Assembly (NCBI RefSeq): GCF_024138675.1
Contig: NZ_CP090959.1
Span: forward strand, 3,007,501 to 3,071,500
DNA: 64,000 nt
Direction of reading: 5' to 3'
Source: Simiduia sp. 21SJ11W-1
GTDB lineage: Bacteria; Pseudomonadota; Gammaproteobacteria; Pseudomonadales; Cellvibrionaceae
A model generated the notes under the pieces. It was not told the origin of the DNA and searched no databases. It worked only from the letters and a program-made list of their open reading frames with translations. Numbering within the stretch: position 1 is the stretch's first letter; every line of letters begins with the position of its first letter. Positions 1-9,628 of the stretch are shown one piece after another. The position numbers and the translations under genes are program-made.

Positions 1-3000
1 CGGGTGGCTTCCAGGCCATCCATTTCAGGCATCAAGCAATCCATAAACACCAGGCTGATATCGGTATTGGCTTTTAACACCGTGAGCGCGTGACGCCCGT
101 TTTTAGCGGTGAGCACGCGGGCGCCTAAATCCTCCAGCATCATGGTGGCCACTTCGCGGTTAATGGCGTTGTCTTCCACCAGCAAGACTTTTTGCGATTG
201 CGCCACAACCGCGGTAGCCGCTTTCGCCACGCTTTGGCTGCCACCTTCAGTGAACAACGCCAACAGGCGCGACTCGGTAACGGGTGCGGCCACTCTATCG
301 GTAAAGCCGAGCTGCATCATAAAATTGGGATCCGGGTCTAGATGCTGGCCATGCACCAGTACCCGCGCCTTGTGCGCCCGCGCCCAACCGGGGCTTGTGG
401 CACTGAGCCCGCCCGCCAAACAAAACTCACGCCCCACAAATACCCATTGATAATCGCGTGCGGCCAACAGTTCCTCGGTATCGGCCAAATTATCCGCCTG
501 AAACACCTCGGCTCCCGCCTCTTGCAGCAAATTTGCCAACGCTTGGATAGAGGGCGCATTTTCGAGCGCAATGAGTACAAATTGGCCGGCCAGCGAAGGC
601 AGTGAACCACGGCGTGTGGGCGTGACATTGGTAAGTTCAATGTGAAAGCTGAAGGTTGACCCCACGCCCGGGCGAGATTCCACCGATACCTCGCCCCCCA
701 TCAGCTGGCACAGCTTGCGGGTGATGGCCAGGCCCAAACCCGTGCCCTCAAAGCGCCGGGTAGACGAGCTGTCTACCTGGGAGAAAGGCGTAAATAAATC
801 GGCCAATTGCGCCTGGCTCATGCCAATACCGGTATCGATCACAGCTACCGTTAACCGAGTACTTTCAAGGGCAACCCGCACCACCACCTGGCCAACTTCT
901 GTGAATTTAATGGCATTGTTGATCAGGTTTATTAAAATTTGGCGCAGCCGGTCTGGGTCTGCGGTGACTTTAACGTGGCCTACTTGCGCTTGATCAAGCA
1001 CCAGGTAAATGCCGCGCTGGTGTGCCGAGAGCGCCAGAATTTGCACCACGTCTTCCAGGGTTTGGCGCAAATCAAATGCACGAGGCATAAGCTCAAGCTT
1101 GCCGGCATCCACCTTGGAAAAATCCAGAATATCGTTAATGGTTGAAAGCAGGGTAATGGCGCTGCGCTGGGCAATATCCACATGGTGCGCCTGATTGGCG
1201 TTCAGGGGCGTGCGCTTTAGGAGGTTCAGCATTCCCATTACACCGTTTAACGGCGTGCGGATTTCATGGCTCATCATGGCCAGAAATTCACCCTTCACTT
1301 TCACCGCGTTTTCAGCCTGCTCTTTGGCAGCACGCAAGGCCTGCTCTACGGCCTTGCGCTCGGTAATATCCTGAAAGGAGCCGTACATGCGCACGCAACG
1401 GCCATCAACCATGTGTGAACGTCCCGTTGAGGCAAGCCAACGGCGCTCACCTTGGGCGGTAATAATGGGTAACTCCACCTGCCAGGGGGTGCCCTTTTTC
1501 AAGCCGTTCATCAGGCATTCAACAATGACTTTTTCGCTGTCGTCTACCCGGTAGAATTTGAGGGTGTCTTCAATATGGGGTTCAAAGCTTTCATCCACAC
1601 CGTGAATTTGTTTGGCCATGAGCGACCAGGTAGATTTCTTGGTGTGGGCATCGTATTCCCAGGCACCAATGCGCCCTTGCTCACTCATGGCCTCCAGCAT
1701 TTCCTGTTGGCGCTCGAGCGCCTGCTGGGCGCGTATGTTGTCGGTCATGTCTATGCCGGTGGAGTAATATTTTTTGCGCATCGGATCTGCGCGGGTGCTC
1801 CACACGAGCGTAATGTAATCGCCGTCTTTTTTTCGAAACCGGCTGGTAAATTCCACACTCTGCACGCCCGAACGCAGCTTGCGCATTTCCTGTTTTACAC
1901 TTTCAAGGTCGCCTGGATGAACCAGATCAATAATGGGGGCACCAATCACTTCTGCGTGGTTATAACCCAGTTGCCGCGTGAAATGGCTATTGACCACTTC
2001 AAAATAGCCTGCGTCGTTTGAGATACCCATAAACACGGGTGAAAGCGAGAAAAAGCTATTGAGTTGCTCCTGCGATTCAATCAACTTGTGGGTGGCGCGC
2101 TTGCGCTCGGTAATATCGAGCACAGTGCCCACCATGCGCACAGGTTTACCCTCGGCCCATTGCACTATGCGCCCGCTAAAACTCAACCAAACCCAATGCC
2201 CGGCCGCGTGACTGACGCGCACATCCATGGCAATGCTCGGCTCCACATCTTCGCGAGCGGTAGCCACAAAATTTTCCAGTTGAATGCGGTCTTGCGGATG
2301 CAGCCAGGCAAGCCAGTCGCTGGCATCCACCCCCTTCTGCTCTGAAACTTCGCGCCCCAGTAACTGTTGCCAGCGTGCATTTAGCACAATGCTATTGCTC
2401 ACCAATTGCCAATCCAAAAAGCCGACGCCGGTGCCATCTACCACCAGATTAAGCTGCTGATTGGATTCCTTTAACTGGCGCGACGTGCGCTCGCGCGCGG
2501 TGATGTCTTCTACCATTACCCAAATAAACGAGGCAGCGCCGGTGCCCGCCACGCGCACGGCCTTCACCAAAACCGACTGCACCTTGCCTGCTTCGCTGAC
2601 AAACGAGGCGCGAAAATCAATAGCAGAGGTGGCACCTGAAAGCAGATCAATCCAGACACCTTTATAGGCGCGATCGGGGGGGAGTAGTTTTTCTGCAGAA
2701 TTGCCGTAGGCACTTTGGCCCAGAATCACTTTTAAGGCTTCGTTGTGATGAAGCACTGTGCCGCCTTCTGCATCGCACAGTGCAAGGCCCACAGGTGAGT
2801 GATTAAACAAGCCCTGTAGCCGCAGCTGTTCGGCCAGGCGATGGCGCAACAACACGGTAACAAAGCCCAAGGGCAACATAATAAGCGCGATTATCAGCGC
2901 CAGGCCCGCCTGCAACCAATGGCGGTTGGGCGCAAGGTGTGACCAGCCGCCAATGGGTGTGGCGGCCATTACCCAATGGCCGCTGGGCAGATTGATCTCC

Positions 3001-3698
3001 TGCAGTACGGGCGCCTGGTCAAACAAGGTGGCATCGCCATAAAACACCGCACCGGCTGCCCCTTGCCCATCCTTGCCGCGCAGCGCCACGTTGAGTGGCG
3101 CACCCAACAGCCCGCTGGCGGCATAAAAGCGCTGCACATCAATTACCGCTGATATCATGCCCCAGAATGTTTCACTGGAGCCTGCAAACACCGGCACCCG
3201 CCCGATAAACCCCTGCCCGCCCTGCACCAGGTTAACGGGGCCTGCCACAACAATTTCGCCCGTAATTTTGGCCCGCAACGCCGCGGCCTTTTGGGCCTCA
3301 TTAGCGGCCAGATTAAGGCCAATGGCGCCCTCGTTGCCGGCCAGCGGGTACATCAGCTGTATGACCATGTCCGGCGCGCCACCCAGGTTCCTGAGTTGGT
3401 TGCGACCGGCAAAAATCTTGCTGGCATACTGGCCAAACTTGGCCTGATCTAGCGCGGGCTCTGCAGCAATGACTGCGGCCAAGCCCAACACAGATTGGAT
3501 GTTGTTGTTAATATTGCCCTCTAGCTGGGCGCGCAGCGTAGAGCTTTGCGCCAGCACCAGCGAGCGCTGCTGCTCCAAAAACCGCTCACTGTTAAGGTTA
3601 TCCAGGTACCAGGCACCCACGCCCAACCCCGCGCCGAGTGCGAGCATCAGCACCCACATCACCGGCAGCGCAAAGGAGGACAGTTGGGCCAGGCGCAA
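1..3698 (-). CDS. CHASE/multi-PAS hybrid sensor histidine kinase (3' end outside window)
   Basis: Membrane sensor kinase that should autophosphorylate and pass the phosphate to its own receiver domain. The reading frame is open from 3698 to the window edge (about 1232 codons visible). In order: an N-terminal membrane segment, an extracytoplasmic CHASE-type domain (about residues 30-230), a second membrane segment, about four PAS/PAC units each ending in a DITER-like motif, a HisKA domain with MMSHEIRTPLNG (phospho-acceptor His near 811), a HATPase domain (NLINNAIKF, DTGIGM, GTGLGLAI), and a receiver with VEDNAINR and the acceptor Asp near 1220 in LVFMDCLMPEMDG. The start is a TTG: an in-frame TAA lies just upstream and GGGAG sits six to seven bases before it. 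It is divergent from mgtE. The ligand is unknown. More receiver or Hpt domains could follow outside the window. Confidence 0.9.
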   Translation of the reverse strand, partial: MRLAQLSSFALPVMWVLMLALGAGLGVGAWYLDNLNSERFLEQQRSLVLAQSSTLRAQLEGNINNNIQSVLGLAAVIAAEPALDQAKFGQYASKIFAGRNQLRNLGGAPDMVIQLMYPLAGNEGAIGLNLAANEAQKAAALRAKITGEIVVAGPVNLVQGGQGFIGRVPVFAGSSETFWGMISAVIDVQRFYAASGLLGAPLNVALRGKDGQGAAGAVFYGDATLFDQAPVLQEINLPSGHWVMAATPIGGWSHLAPNRHWLQAGLALIIALIMLPLGFVTVLLRHRLAEQLRLQGLFNHSPVGLALCDAEGGTVLHHNEALKVILGQSAYGNSAEKLLPPDRAYKGVWIDLLSGATSAIDFRASFVSEAGKVQSVLVKAVRVAGTGAASFIWVMVEDITARERTSRQLKESNQQLNLVVDGTGVGFLDWQLVSNSIVLNARWQQLLGREVSEQKGVDASDWLAWLHPQDRIQLENFVATAREDVEPSIAMDVRVSHAAGHWVWLSFSGRIVQWAEGKPVRMVGTVLDITERKRATHKLIESQEQLNSFFSLSPVFMGISNDAGYFEVVNSHFTRQLGYNHAEVIGAPIIDLVHPGDLESVKQEMRKLRSGVQSVEFTSRFRKKDGDYITLVWSTRADPMRKKYYSTGIDMTDNIRAQQALERQQEMLEAMSEQGRIGAWEYDAHTKKSTWSLMAKQIHGVDESFEPHIEDTLKFYRVDDSEKVIVECLMNGLKKGTPWQVELPIITAQGERRWLASTGRSHMVDGRCVRMYGSFQDITERKAVEQALRAAKEQAENAVKVKGEFLAMMSHEIRTPLNGVMGMLNLLKRTPLNANQAHHVDIAQRSAITLLSTINDILDFSKVDAGKLELMPRAFDLRQTLEDVVQILALSAHQRGIYLVLDQAQVGHVKVTADPDRLRQILINLINNAIKFTEVGQVVVRVALESTRLTVAVIDTGIGMSQAQLADLFTPFSQVDSSSTRRFEGTGLGLAITRKLCQLMGGEVSVESRPGVGSTFSFHIELTNVTPTRRGSLPSLAGQFVLIALENAPSIQALANLLQEAGAEVFQADNLADTEELLAARDYQWVFVGREFCLAGGLSATSPGWARAHKARVLVHGQHLDPDPNFMMQLGFTDRVAAPVTESRLLALFTEGGSQSVAKAATAVVAQSQKVLLVEDNAINREVATMMLEDLGARVLTAKNGRHALTVLKANTDISLVFMDCLMPEMDGLEAT

Positions 3699-3821
3699 GT
3701 AGTTCTCCCGTTGTATTTAAAGACGCAGCGTTCAGTATAGCCAGCTCACTGGATTCAGCTGGCCGTTGTATTGGGCTGCCACTCTTCCTACAATCGCGCC
3801 ATCAACCAAGCAGGACACCCC

Positions 3822-5177
3822 ATGGATAAGGCCGAACTCCAGCGCCAACTTGAGCAAATCGCCTCCCATCCAGACAAGCACGCCCTGCGCGCGCTGCTGG
3901 CGCACCGCCACATCGCCGATCTCTCTGACGCGCTGGCAAGCTTTACGCCGGAAAACGCGGCCAAATTGCTGGATTTGCTCACCCTGCACGACCACGCCGA
4001 AGCCTTTTCCTACATGCCCGAAGAACGCCAGGCAGAGATTGCCTCGGTGATGCCGCGCAATGATCTAGCGGCGCTGTTTTCACAAATGGAGTCCGACGAG
4101 CGCGCCGACCTCTACAACCGCCTCACCGAAGACCAACGTCACGCGGTGCTACCGGGGCTGGCACAGGCCGAGCGCGAAGATGTGCGCCGCCTGGCCAGCT
4201 ACCCGGAGAAAACCGCCGGCGCCCTGATGACCTCAGACTACGCCACACTCAGGGCCCACTGGACGGTAAAAAAGGCCCTCTTGCGCATTCGGCTTGAAGC
4301 GCCCGACAAAGAGACCATCTACCAAGTGTATGTGGTAGACAAAGACCGCACCCTGCGCGGCACCCTGTCGCTCAAGCAGCTGATATTGGCCCACCCTGAA
4401 GCCTCCATCGCAGACCTGATGCTCACCGACGTAGTGAGCGTTGATGTACAGGAAGATCAGGAAAAAGTGGCCGAGGTGATACGCCACTACGACCTGCTGG
4501 CGGTGCCGGTGCTCGACAACGAGCAGAAGCTTGTGGGCATTATTACCTACGATGACGCCATGGATGCCGCCGTAGAAGAGGCCACAGAAGATGCCCAAAA
4601 GAGCGCCTCGGTGGCCACCCTCGGCTCATCGTTTAAAGACATAAGCCTCGGCCAGTTGTACTTAAAGCGCATCGGCTGGTTGCTGTTGCTGGTATTTGGT
4701 GCACTGTTTTCCGGCGCAGGCATTGCATTTTTTGAAGACATCATCGCCCAACAGGTGGCGCTGGTGTTCTTCCTGCCCCTGCTGGTGGGCAGTGGCGGGA
4801 ACGCGGGCTCACAGGCGGCAGCCCTGATGATCCGGGCGCTGGCCACGGGCGAGGTGCAAATGCGCGACTGGCTGACGCTGGTGGGGCGCGAGATTTTAGT
4901 GGCCGGCGCACTGGGCCTGACGCTGGCCGTGGCGGTGTCGGCACTGGGCTGGCTGCGCGGCGGGCCGGAGGTGGCAATCACCGTGGCCGCGGCCATGGTA
5001 TGCGTGGTGCTTACGGGCTCGCTGATTGGCCTGTGCCTGCCGTTTGTATTGTCGAAAATCAAGCTCGATCCGGCCACCGCCTCTGGCCCCTTGGTAACCA
5101 CCATTGTGGATGCCACAGGCGTGATCATCTACCTGGGGTTTGCCTCGCTGATTCTTACAGGCGGCATCAACTTCTAA
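3822..5177 (+). CDS. mgtE: MgtE-family magnesium transporter
   Basis: Inner-membrane Mg2+ channel of about 451 residues, the usual length for MgtE. The N-terminal third is the helical MgtE_N superhelix with its acidic repeats (LTEDQRHAVL region). Two CBS domains follow, including MLTDVVSVDVQEDQEKVAEVI and a DAMDAAVEEATED tail. The C-terminal part has about five membrane segments with the conserved VGSGGNAGSQAAALMIRAL pore region and a C-terminal Asp-containing helix. I chose the ATG at 3822 because AGGA lies about ten bases upstream and the protein then begins like its relatives; an upstream in-frame start at 3771 has no ribosome binding site. No M-box riboswitch is visible in the short 120-bp leader shared with the divergent kinase. 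Confidence 0.95.
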   Translation: MDKAELQRQLEQIASHPDKHALRALLAHRHIADLSDALASFTPENAAKLLDLLTLHDHAEAFSYMPEERQAEIASVMPRNDLAALFSQMESDERADLYNRLTEDQRHAVLPGLAQAEREDVRRLASYPEKTAGALMTSDYATLRAHWTVKKALLRIRLEAPDKETIYQVYVVDKDRTLRGTLSLKQLILAHPEASIADLMLTDVVSVDVQEDQEKVAEVIRHYDLLAVPVLDNEQKLVGIITYDDAMDAAVEEATEDAQKSASVATLGSSFKDISLGQLYLKRIGWLLLLVFGALFSGAGIAFFEDIIAQQVALVFFLPLLVGSGGNAGSQAAALMIRALATGEVQMRDWLTLVGREILVAGALGLTLAVAVSALGWLRGGPEVAITVAAAMVCVVLTGSLIGLCLPFVLSKIKLDPATASGPLVTTIVDATGVIIYLGFASLILTGGINF

Positions 5178-5251
5178 GGCGCTTACGTGGCTCTGGCGCC
5201 ACAGTTGGCTATGCTAAAACACTCGCCAACCCAACCAGCTGCAGGCCCGCC

Positions 5252-6214
5252 ATGATTGCACCCGGTATGCCGCCCAACGAACCCCAGCGTCTGGCAGCGC
5301 TGCGCAGCCTTGAGCTGTTTGGCAAGCCGCCCCAAGAGCGCTTCGACCGCTACACCCGCCTGGCCCGGCGATTGTTTAATACGCCCATTGCGCTCATCAG
5401 TTTAGTGGAGGCAGACGAGCTGTGGTTTCTCTCGCACCAGGGCTTACCCCTTGAGCGGGCACCCAGGGCCAACGCCTTTTGCGCACAGGTGGTGGCCAGC
5501 AACCAACCACTGCTGGTGCCCAGCGCCCGGCAAGATGCGCGCTTTAAGCACAACCCAAGTGTGGTAGGCGCAAATGGTTTGCAGTTTTACGCAGGCTGCC
5601 CGCTGTGCATTGATCACAAAACAACCCTCGGCACCCTGTGCATTCTCGATAAAAGGCCGCGCAATTTCGGCGTCGATCACCTCAAACAACTGAACAAACT
5701 CGCCCAGCTGGCAAGCCATGCCCTGAGTAAACACCTGCCAGACACGGTGGACGGCCTCACCCACATCTCCAATCGCCAGGGGTTTAAAACCCTGGCGCAG
5801 TTCGTTATTGATACAGGCCTTGAGCGCGGGCGCAGCACCACATTGCTGCTGTTTAACCTGAAAAATTTTCGGCCACTGAACGATCATTTCGGCCGCGCCG
5901 AGGGCGATGTGGCACTCAAAGCGTTTGCCAGGCTGCTGTGCCAGGGGTTTCGCGAGTCGGACCTTGTTGCCCGGCTGGGTGGCGACAAGTTTGCCGTACT
6001 GCTGGGGGAATCTGACGATGCCGGTGCCGCCATTGCGCTGGATCGTTTTAAAAAGAATCTTGGCAAGTACAATAGGCAGGCGCTGCGCGGGTATGATCTA
6101 CGCTTTGAGGTGGCCCGTATGGGCTACAATCGCGATGCATTCGGCTCGGTGAACAGGCTGCTTACCGCAGCCGACGCCACACTCGCCGAGGCCAGCAGGC
6201 ACAGCCGCCGCTGA
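5252..6214 (+). CDS. GAF domain protein with degenerate GGDEF domain
   Basis: Cytoplasmic protein of about 320 residues. Residues about 20-160 form a GAF domain of the kind found N-terminal to diguanylate cyclases (RYTRLARRLFNTPIALISLV, then FCAQVVASNQPL and GTLCILD). Residues about 165-315 resemble a GGDEF domain (LTHISNRQGF at its start), but the signature is GGDKF, so the catalytic Glu is Lys, and the Mg-binding segment is also weak (LLFNLKNFRPLND). Cyclic-di-GMP synthesis is therefore doubtful; a binding or regulatory role is possible. The ATG at 5252 is chosen because upstream in-frame codons overlap the end of mgtE and do not look like protein. The gene lies between mgtE and a TauE-type gene, on the same strand. 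Confidence 0.85.
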   Translation: MIAPGMPPNEPQRLAALRSLELFGKPPQERFDRYTRLARRLFNTPIALISLVEADELWFLSHQGLPLERAPRANAFCAQVVASNQPLLVPSARQDARFKHNPSVVGANGLQFYAGCPLCIDHKTTLGTLCILDKRPRNFGVDHLKQLNKLAQLASHALSKHLPDTVDGLTHISNRQGFKTLAQFVIDTGLERGRSTTLLLFNLKNFRPLNDHFGRAEGDVALKAFARLLCQGFRESDLVARLGGDKFAVLLGESDDAGAAIALDRFKKNLGKYNRQALRGYDLRFEVARMGYNRDAFGSVNRLLTAADATLAEASRHSRR

Positions 6215-6239
6215 ACCGGCACCAAATTCTGAGGTAGTT

Positions 6240-6974
6240 TTGTTAACCGATCCCCTTTTCTGGCTGCTGGGCGGCCTTGGCGTGATTTTAACGGGTATTT
6301 CCAAGTCCGGTTTTGCCGGTGGCGCGGGGGTCGTGGCCGTGCCACTGCTGGCGCTCATCATGCCATTGCCGCAGGCCGCAGCACTCATGCTACCGGTGTT
6401 GCTGGTGATGGATGCCAAAACCGTGCACTACTATTTTCGCCATGCCCACTGGCCCAGTTTAAAAGCATTGTTACCGGCGGCGTGCCTGGGCATTGGCGCT
6501 GGCGCGCTTGGCATGGGCACGCTCTCTGACGCCGCGCTGCAATTGTCGCTTGCCTTACTATGTATCGTGTTTGGCCTGTGGGCGCCATTGTCACACTGGT
6601 TTAGCAAATTTCGCGGCGCCGGCTGGGTGTGGGGCGCGGCGGCGGGCACCAGCTCCACCCTGATTCACGCAGGCGGCCCGCCGCTCAACATCTATTTGCT
6701 AGGGCGAGGCCTGCCCAAGCTGCAATGGCTGGCAACGGCAAGCATCTTTTTTGCCGTGTTGAATGTGATAAAAATTCTGCCCTACGGGCTCTTGGGCCAG
6801 TGGCAGGCCGATACCTTGAGCCTTTCATTGGCGCTGCTGCCACTGGCGCTGCTCGGTGTGTGGGCCGGCAAAGTCATTGCACAAAAAATTGACGATGCCA
6901 CTTTCATGAACGCCTGCCGTGGCTTGTTGATTATCTCGGGCCTGTTGCTGCTGGCAAAAGCCGGGCTCTGGTGA
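6240..6974 (+). CDS. TauE/SafE (DUF81) family membrane exporter
   Basis: Integral inner-membrane protein of 244 residues with about eight hydrophobic segments. The N-terminal pattern LFWLLGGLGVILTGISKSGFAGG is typical of TauE/SafE permeases, and the half repeat AAAGTSSTLIHAGGPPLNIYLLGRGL is the second conserved loop. Family members are linked to export of sulfite, sulfoacetate or other organic anions, but the substrate cannot be read from sequence. The start is a TTG with GAGG about eight bases upstream; no in-frame ATG fits better. It follows the GAF/GGDKF gene after 25 bp and may be cotranscribed. Confidence 0.88.
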   Translation: MLTDPLFWLLGGLGVILTGISKSGFAGGAGVVAVPLLALIMPLPQAAALMLPVLLVMDAKTVHYYFRHAHWPSLKALLPAACLGIGAGALGMGTLSDAALQLSLALLCIVFGLWAPLSHWFSKFRGAGWVWGAAAGTSSTLIHAGGPPLNIYLLGRGLPKLQWLATASIFFAVLNVIKILPYGLLGQWQADTLSLSLALLPLALLGVWAGKVIAQKIDDATFMNACRGLLIISGLLLLAKAGLW

Positions 6975-7147
6975 TTTTTGCGTTAGCTGGCATGGCTGTT
7001 GTGCGCGCAATAATGATTCCCGCGAGCGGCATGAGATTGACAAGGCTGCCAAATCAAGCAGCCTTATAAACGCGACACGCGCCAAATATTCACCGGGAAA
7101 TTCCGCCGTGCTAAGGTGAGTTCACGCACAATCACCGGAGCGCCCAG

Positions 7148-8974
7148 ATGCCCTTGTTTACTTTTACCCTATCCCGCCTTGGGCCAATGCTGGCAGCCCT
7201 TGCCTGCACCTTTAGCCTTATTGCCTGCACAGGCCCTGGCCAAAAGGCTGGCGCCACTGAAACATCCAACACACATCAAATACCGGCAGCATCGGCCGCG
7301 CTGGGGGCCATTATTGACGACCACTGGCGCTATAGCCTGGCCGAAGACCCCATAATGGCCTCGCGTATGGGCATTGCAGGCTACGCCCATGCACTGCCCG
7401 GTGTCACCCAAGCCGATCGCGCACGCAGGCTCGCCGCCGAGCTTGCCTTGGTTGCACGCCTGGATGCCATAGACACCCAATCCTTAAGCCAAACAGAGGC
7501 AGTTAACCATCAACTGCTGCGCTGGGTGTTGAGCAACAGCATTGATGCCAACAAGTTATTTCTGGAGCGCATTCCCCTTAACACCTTTTACAGTTTTTAT
7601 GCCGAAGCGCTAGAGGCCAGCAGTGGCCTGGCCATGCAAACCGAGCAAGATTACCGCAACTACATTAGCCGCATTGAGGCCTTTGGCCGCTACTTTGATG
7701 AAAATCTCGCCAACATGCGTGAGGGAATTCGCACGGGCTTTGTACTGCCAAAGATTGTAGTGCAAGGCATTGCGCCCACCGTGCGCGCCCAGGTATATAA
7801 AGACCCAACCCAAAGCAGCCTCTACAAACCCTTCAGCGAACTGCCCACAAGCCTAAGCGCCAAAACCCGCAAGCAATTGCAAGCAGACGGTGCCCGCGCC
7901 ATTGCCGAGGTGGCCATGCCGGCGTTTAAACGCGTAGCGGATTTTCTGGAAGGTGAATACCTGCAGGCGGCCACAGAAACCTTGGGCGCCTCGCAGCTGC
8001 CCGGCGGCCAGGCCTACTACCGCCACGCCATTCGCACCTACGTAACTCTGGATGAATCGCCAGACAAAATTCACGCCATCGGGCTTGCTGAAGTTGCACG
8101 CATTAAAGCTGAAATGCAGGCGCTTATTAAAGCCACAGATTTTGAAGGCAGCTTTGAAGATTTCACTGAATTTCTGCGCACCGATCCGAAATTTTATGCA
8201 ACAACACCCGAGCAACTTTTAAAAGAGGCCGCCTTTATAGCCAAGCGCGCCGATTACCAACTGCCGGCATTTTTCAAGAAGCTGCCGCGCATGTCTTACG
8301 GCATAGTGCCGGTGCCTGCAGAAATCGCGCCCAACTACACCACAGCCTCGTACAACCCGGCCGCCATTGGCGGTGTGCGCGGTGGCGCCTATTGGTTAAA
8401 TACCCATAACCTCAATCAGCGACCTTTGTATGAATTGCCCGCACTCACCCTGCACGAGGCGGTGCCCGGCCACCACCTGCAAGGCGCACTCTCCCAGGAA
8501 CTTGAAGATGTGCCGCACTTTCGCCGCAACCTGTACCTCAGTGCCTTTGGCGAAGGCTGGGGTTTGTACGCAGAACACCTGGGCATAGAAATGGGCATGT
8601 ACACCACGCCCTACGAGCATTTTGGCCGCTTAAGTTATGAAATGTGGCGCGCCTGCCGCCTGGTGATAGATACCGGCATTCACTCCCAAGGCTGGAGCCG
8701 CGCACAAGCGCTGGCGTATCTGGCCGCCAATACATCGCTTTCGCAAGACAATGTACGCGCAGAGGTAGACCGCTATATTTCCTGGCCGGGCCAGGCACTT
8801 TCTTACAAGATGGGTGAAATAAAAATTCGCGCCCTGCGTGCAGAGGCCGAACGGCAACTGGGCGCGCGTTTTGATATACGCGACTTCCACGACGCGCTAC
8901 TCAGTGACGGCGCGTTGCCACTGTCGATGCTTGAAGAAAAAATGCGACGGTTTATTGAACGCCATAAACACTAG
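7148..8974 (+). CDS. DUF885 family lipoprotein, putative metallopeptidase
   Basis: Exported lipoprotein of 608 residues. The N-terminus has a signal peptide with lipobox LIAC (Cys near residue 27). The body matches the DUF885 family: HWRYSLAEDPIMASRMG near the start, QTEQDYRNYISRI in the middle, and the HExxxxHH-type segment TLHEAVPGHHLQ with a downstream GEGWGLYAEHLG. The His and Glu residues suggest a zinc-dependent peptidase, which is the general expectation for this family; the substrate is unknown. GGAG precedes the ATG by about eight bases. It stands alone, with a 170-bp gap upstream. Confidence 0.88.
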   Translation: MPLFTFTLSRLGPMLAALACTFSLIACTGPGQKAGATETSNTHQIPAASAALGAIIDDHWRYSLAEDPIMASRMGIAGYAHALPGVTQADRARRLAAELALVARLDAIDTQSLSQTEAVNHQLLRWVLSNSIDANKLFLERIPLNTFYSFYAEALEASSGLAMQTEQDYRNYISRIEAFGRYFDENLANMREGIRTGFVLPKIVVQGIAPTVRAQVYKDPTQSSLYKPFSELPTSLSAKTRKQLQADGARAIAEVAMPAFKRVADFLEGEYLQAATETLGASQLPGGQAYYRHAIRTYVTLDESPDKIHAIGLAEVARIKAEMQALIKATDFEGSFEDFTEFLRTDPKFYATTPEQLLKEAAFIAKRADYQLPAFFKKLPRMSYGIVPVPAEIAPNYTTASYNPAAIGGVRGGAYWLNTHNLNQRPLYELPALTLHEAVPGHHLQGALSQELEDVPHFRRNLYLSAFGEGWGLYAEHLGIEMGMYTTPYEHFGRLSYEMWRACRLVIDTGIHSQGWSRAQALAYLAANTSLSQDNVRAEVDRYISWPGQALSYKMGEIKIRALRAEAERQLGARFDIRDFHDALLSDGALPLSMLEEKMRRFIERHKH

Positions 8975-9025
8975 CCTGCAGCCTTTCACTTGCCGGCCTT
9001 CAATGGCCGGCAAGTAATGGCGATT

Positions 9026-9628
9026 TCAACTGAAGCTGTTCACAAAATCGCGAATGCCGTTGAGCAACATTTGCGTTGCCAGAATCACCAGAATCATTCC
9101 CATCAAGCGCTCCAGTGCGCGCGAACCTTTTTCACCGATCACACGCATAATCAAAGGCGATGCCAAAAGCAACGCAGAAGATCCGCCCCAGGCCAGCATC
9201 AGCGCTACCGTCCAATCCATAATTTGGCCTGGCTGGTTTGAACTTAATAGCAGCAGCACGGCAATGGTGGAGGGCCCGGCAATCATTGGCACGGCCAGGG
9301 GCACAATGAATGGCTCTTCGGCGTGGCCATCTTCGCCGCGCTCTTGGGCTACGGGAAAGATCATGCGCAGTGAAATAATAAACAGCAACACCCCGCCTGC
9401 GATATTCAGGGAGCTTTGGGTCAAGCCCAGGAATGCCAAAATTGCGTTACCGGCAAATAAAAACAGCAGCAAAATCACCAGCGCAATTATCAGCTCACGG
9501 GTTAGCACCCGGGTTCTGCGCTTGGCATCTAACCGTGAAAGCACGGCGTTAAAAATGGGCACATTGCCGAGCGGATCCATAATGAGAAATAACGTAACCG
9601 CGGCTGGTGCAATTTCAATCCAATTCAT
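9026..9628 (-). CDS. MarC family integral membrane protein
   Basis: Inner-membrane protein of about 200 residues with six hydrophobic segments. It matches the MarC/UPF0056 family by LFLIMDPLGNVPIFNAVL near the N-terminus, the central GGVLLFIISLRMIFP, and PLAVPMIAGPSTIAVLLLL. Family members were once linked to multiple antibiotic resistance but their transport role is unsettled. The ATG at 9628 lies inside the last codons of the upstream binding-protein gene (14-bp overlap), so the two are probably translationally coupled. An upstream in-frame start at 9739 would simply read the neighbour's sequence in the wrong frame. Confidence 0.9.
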   Translation of the reverse strand: MNWIEIAPAAVTLFLIMDPLGNVPIFNAVLSRLDAKRRTRVLTRELIIALVILLLFLFAGNAILAFLGLTQSSLNIAGGVLLFIISLRMIFPVAQERGEDGHAEEPFIVPLAVPMIAGPSTIAVLLLLSSNQPGQIMDWTVALMLAWGGSSALLLASPLIMRVIGEKGSRALERLMGMILVILATQMLLNGIRDFVNSFS

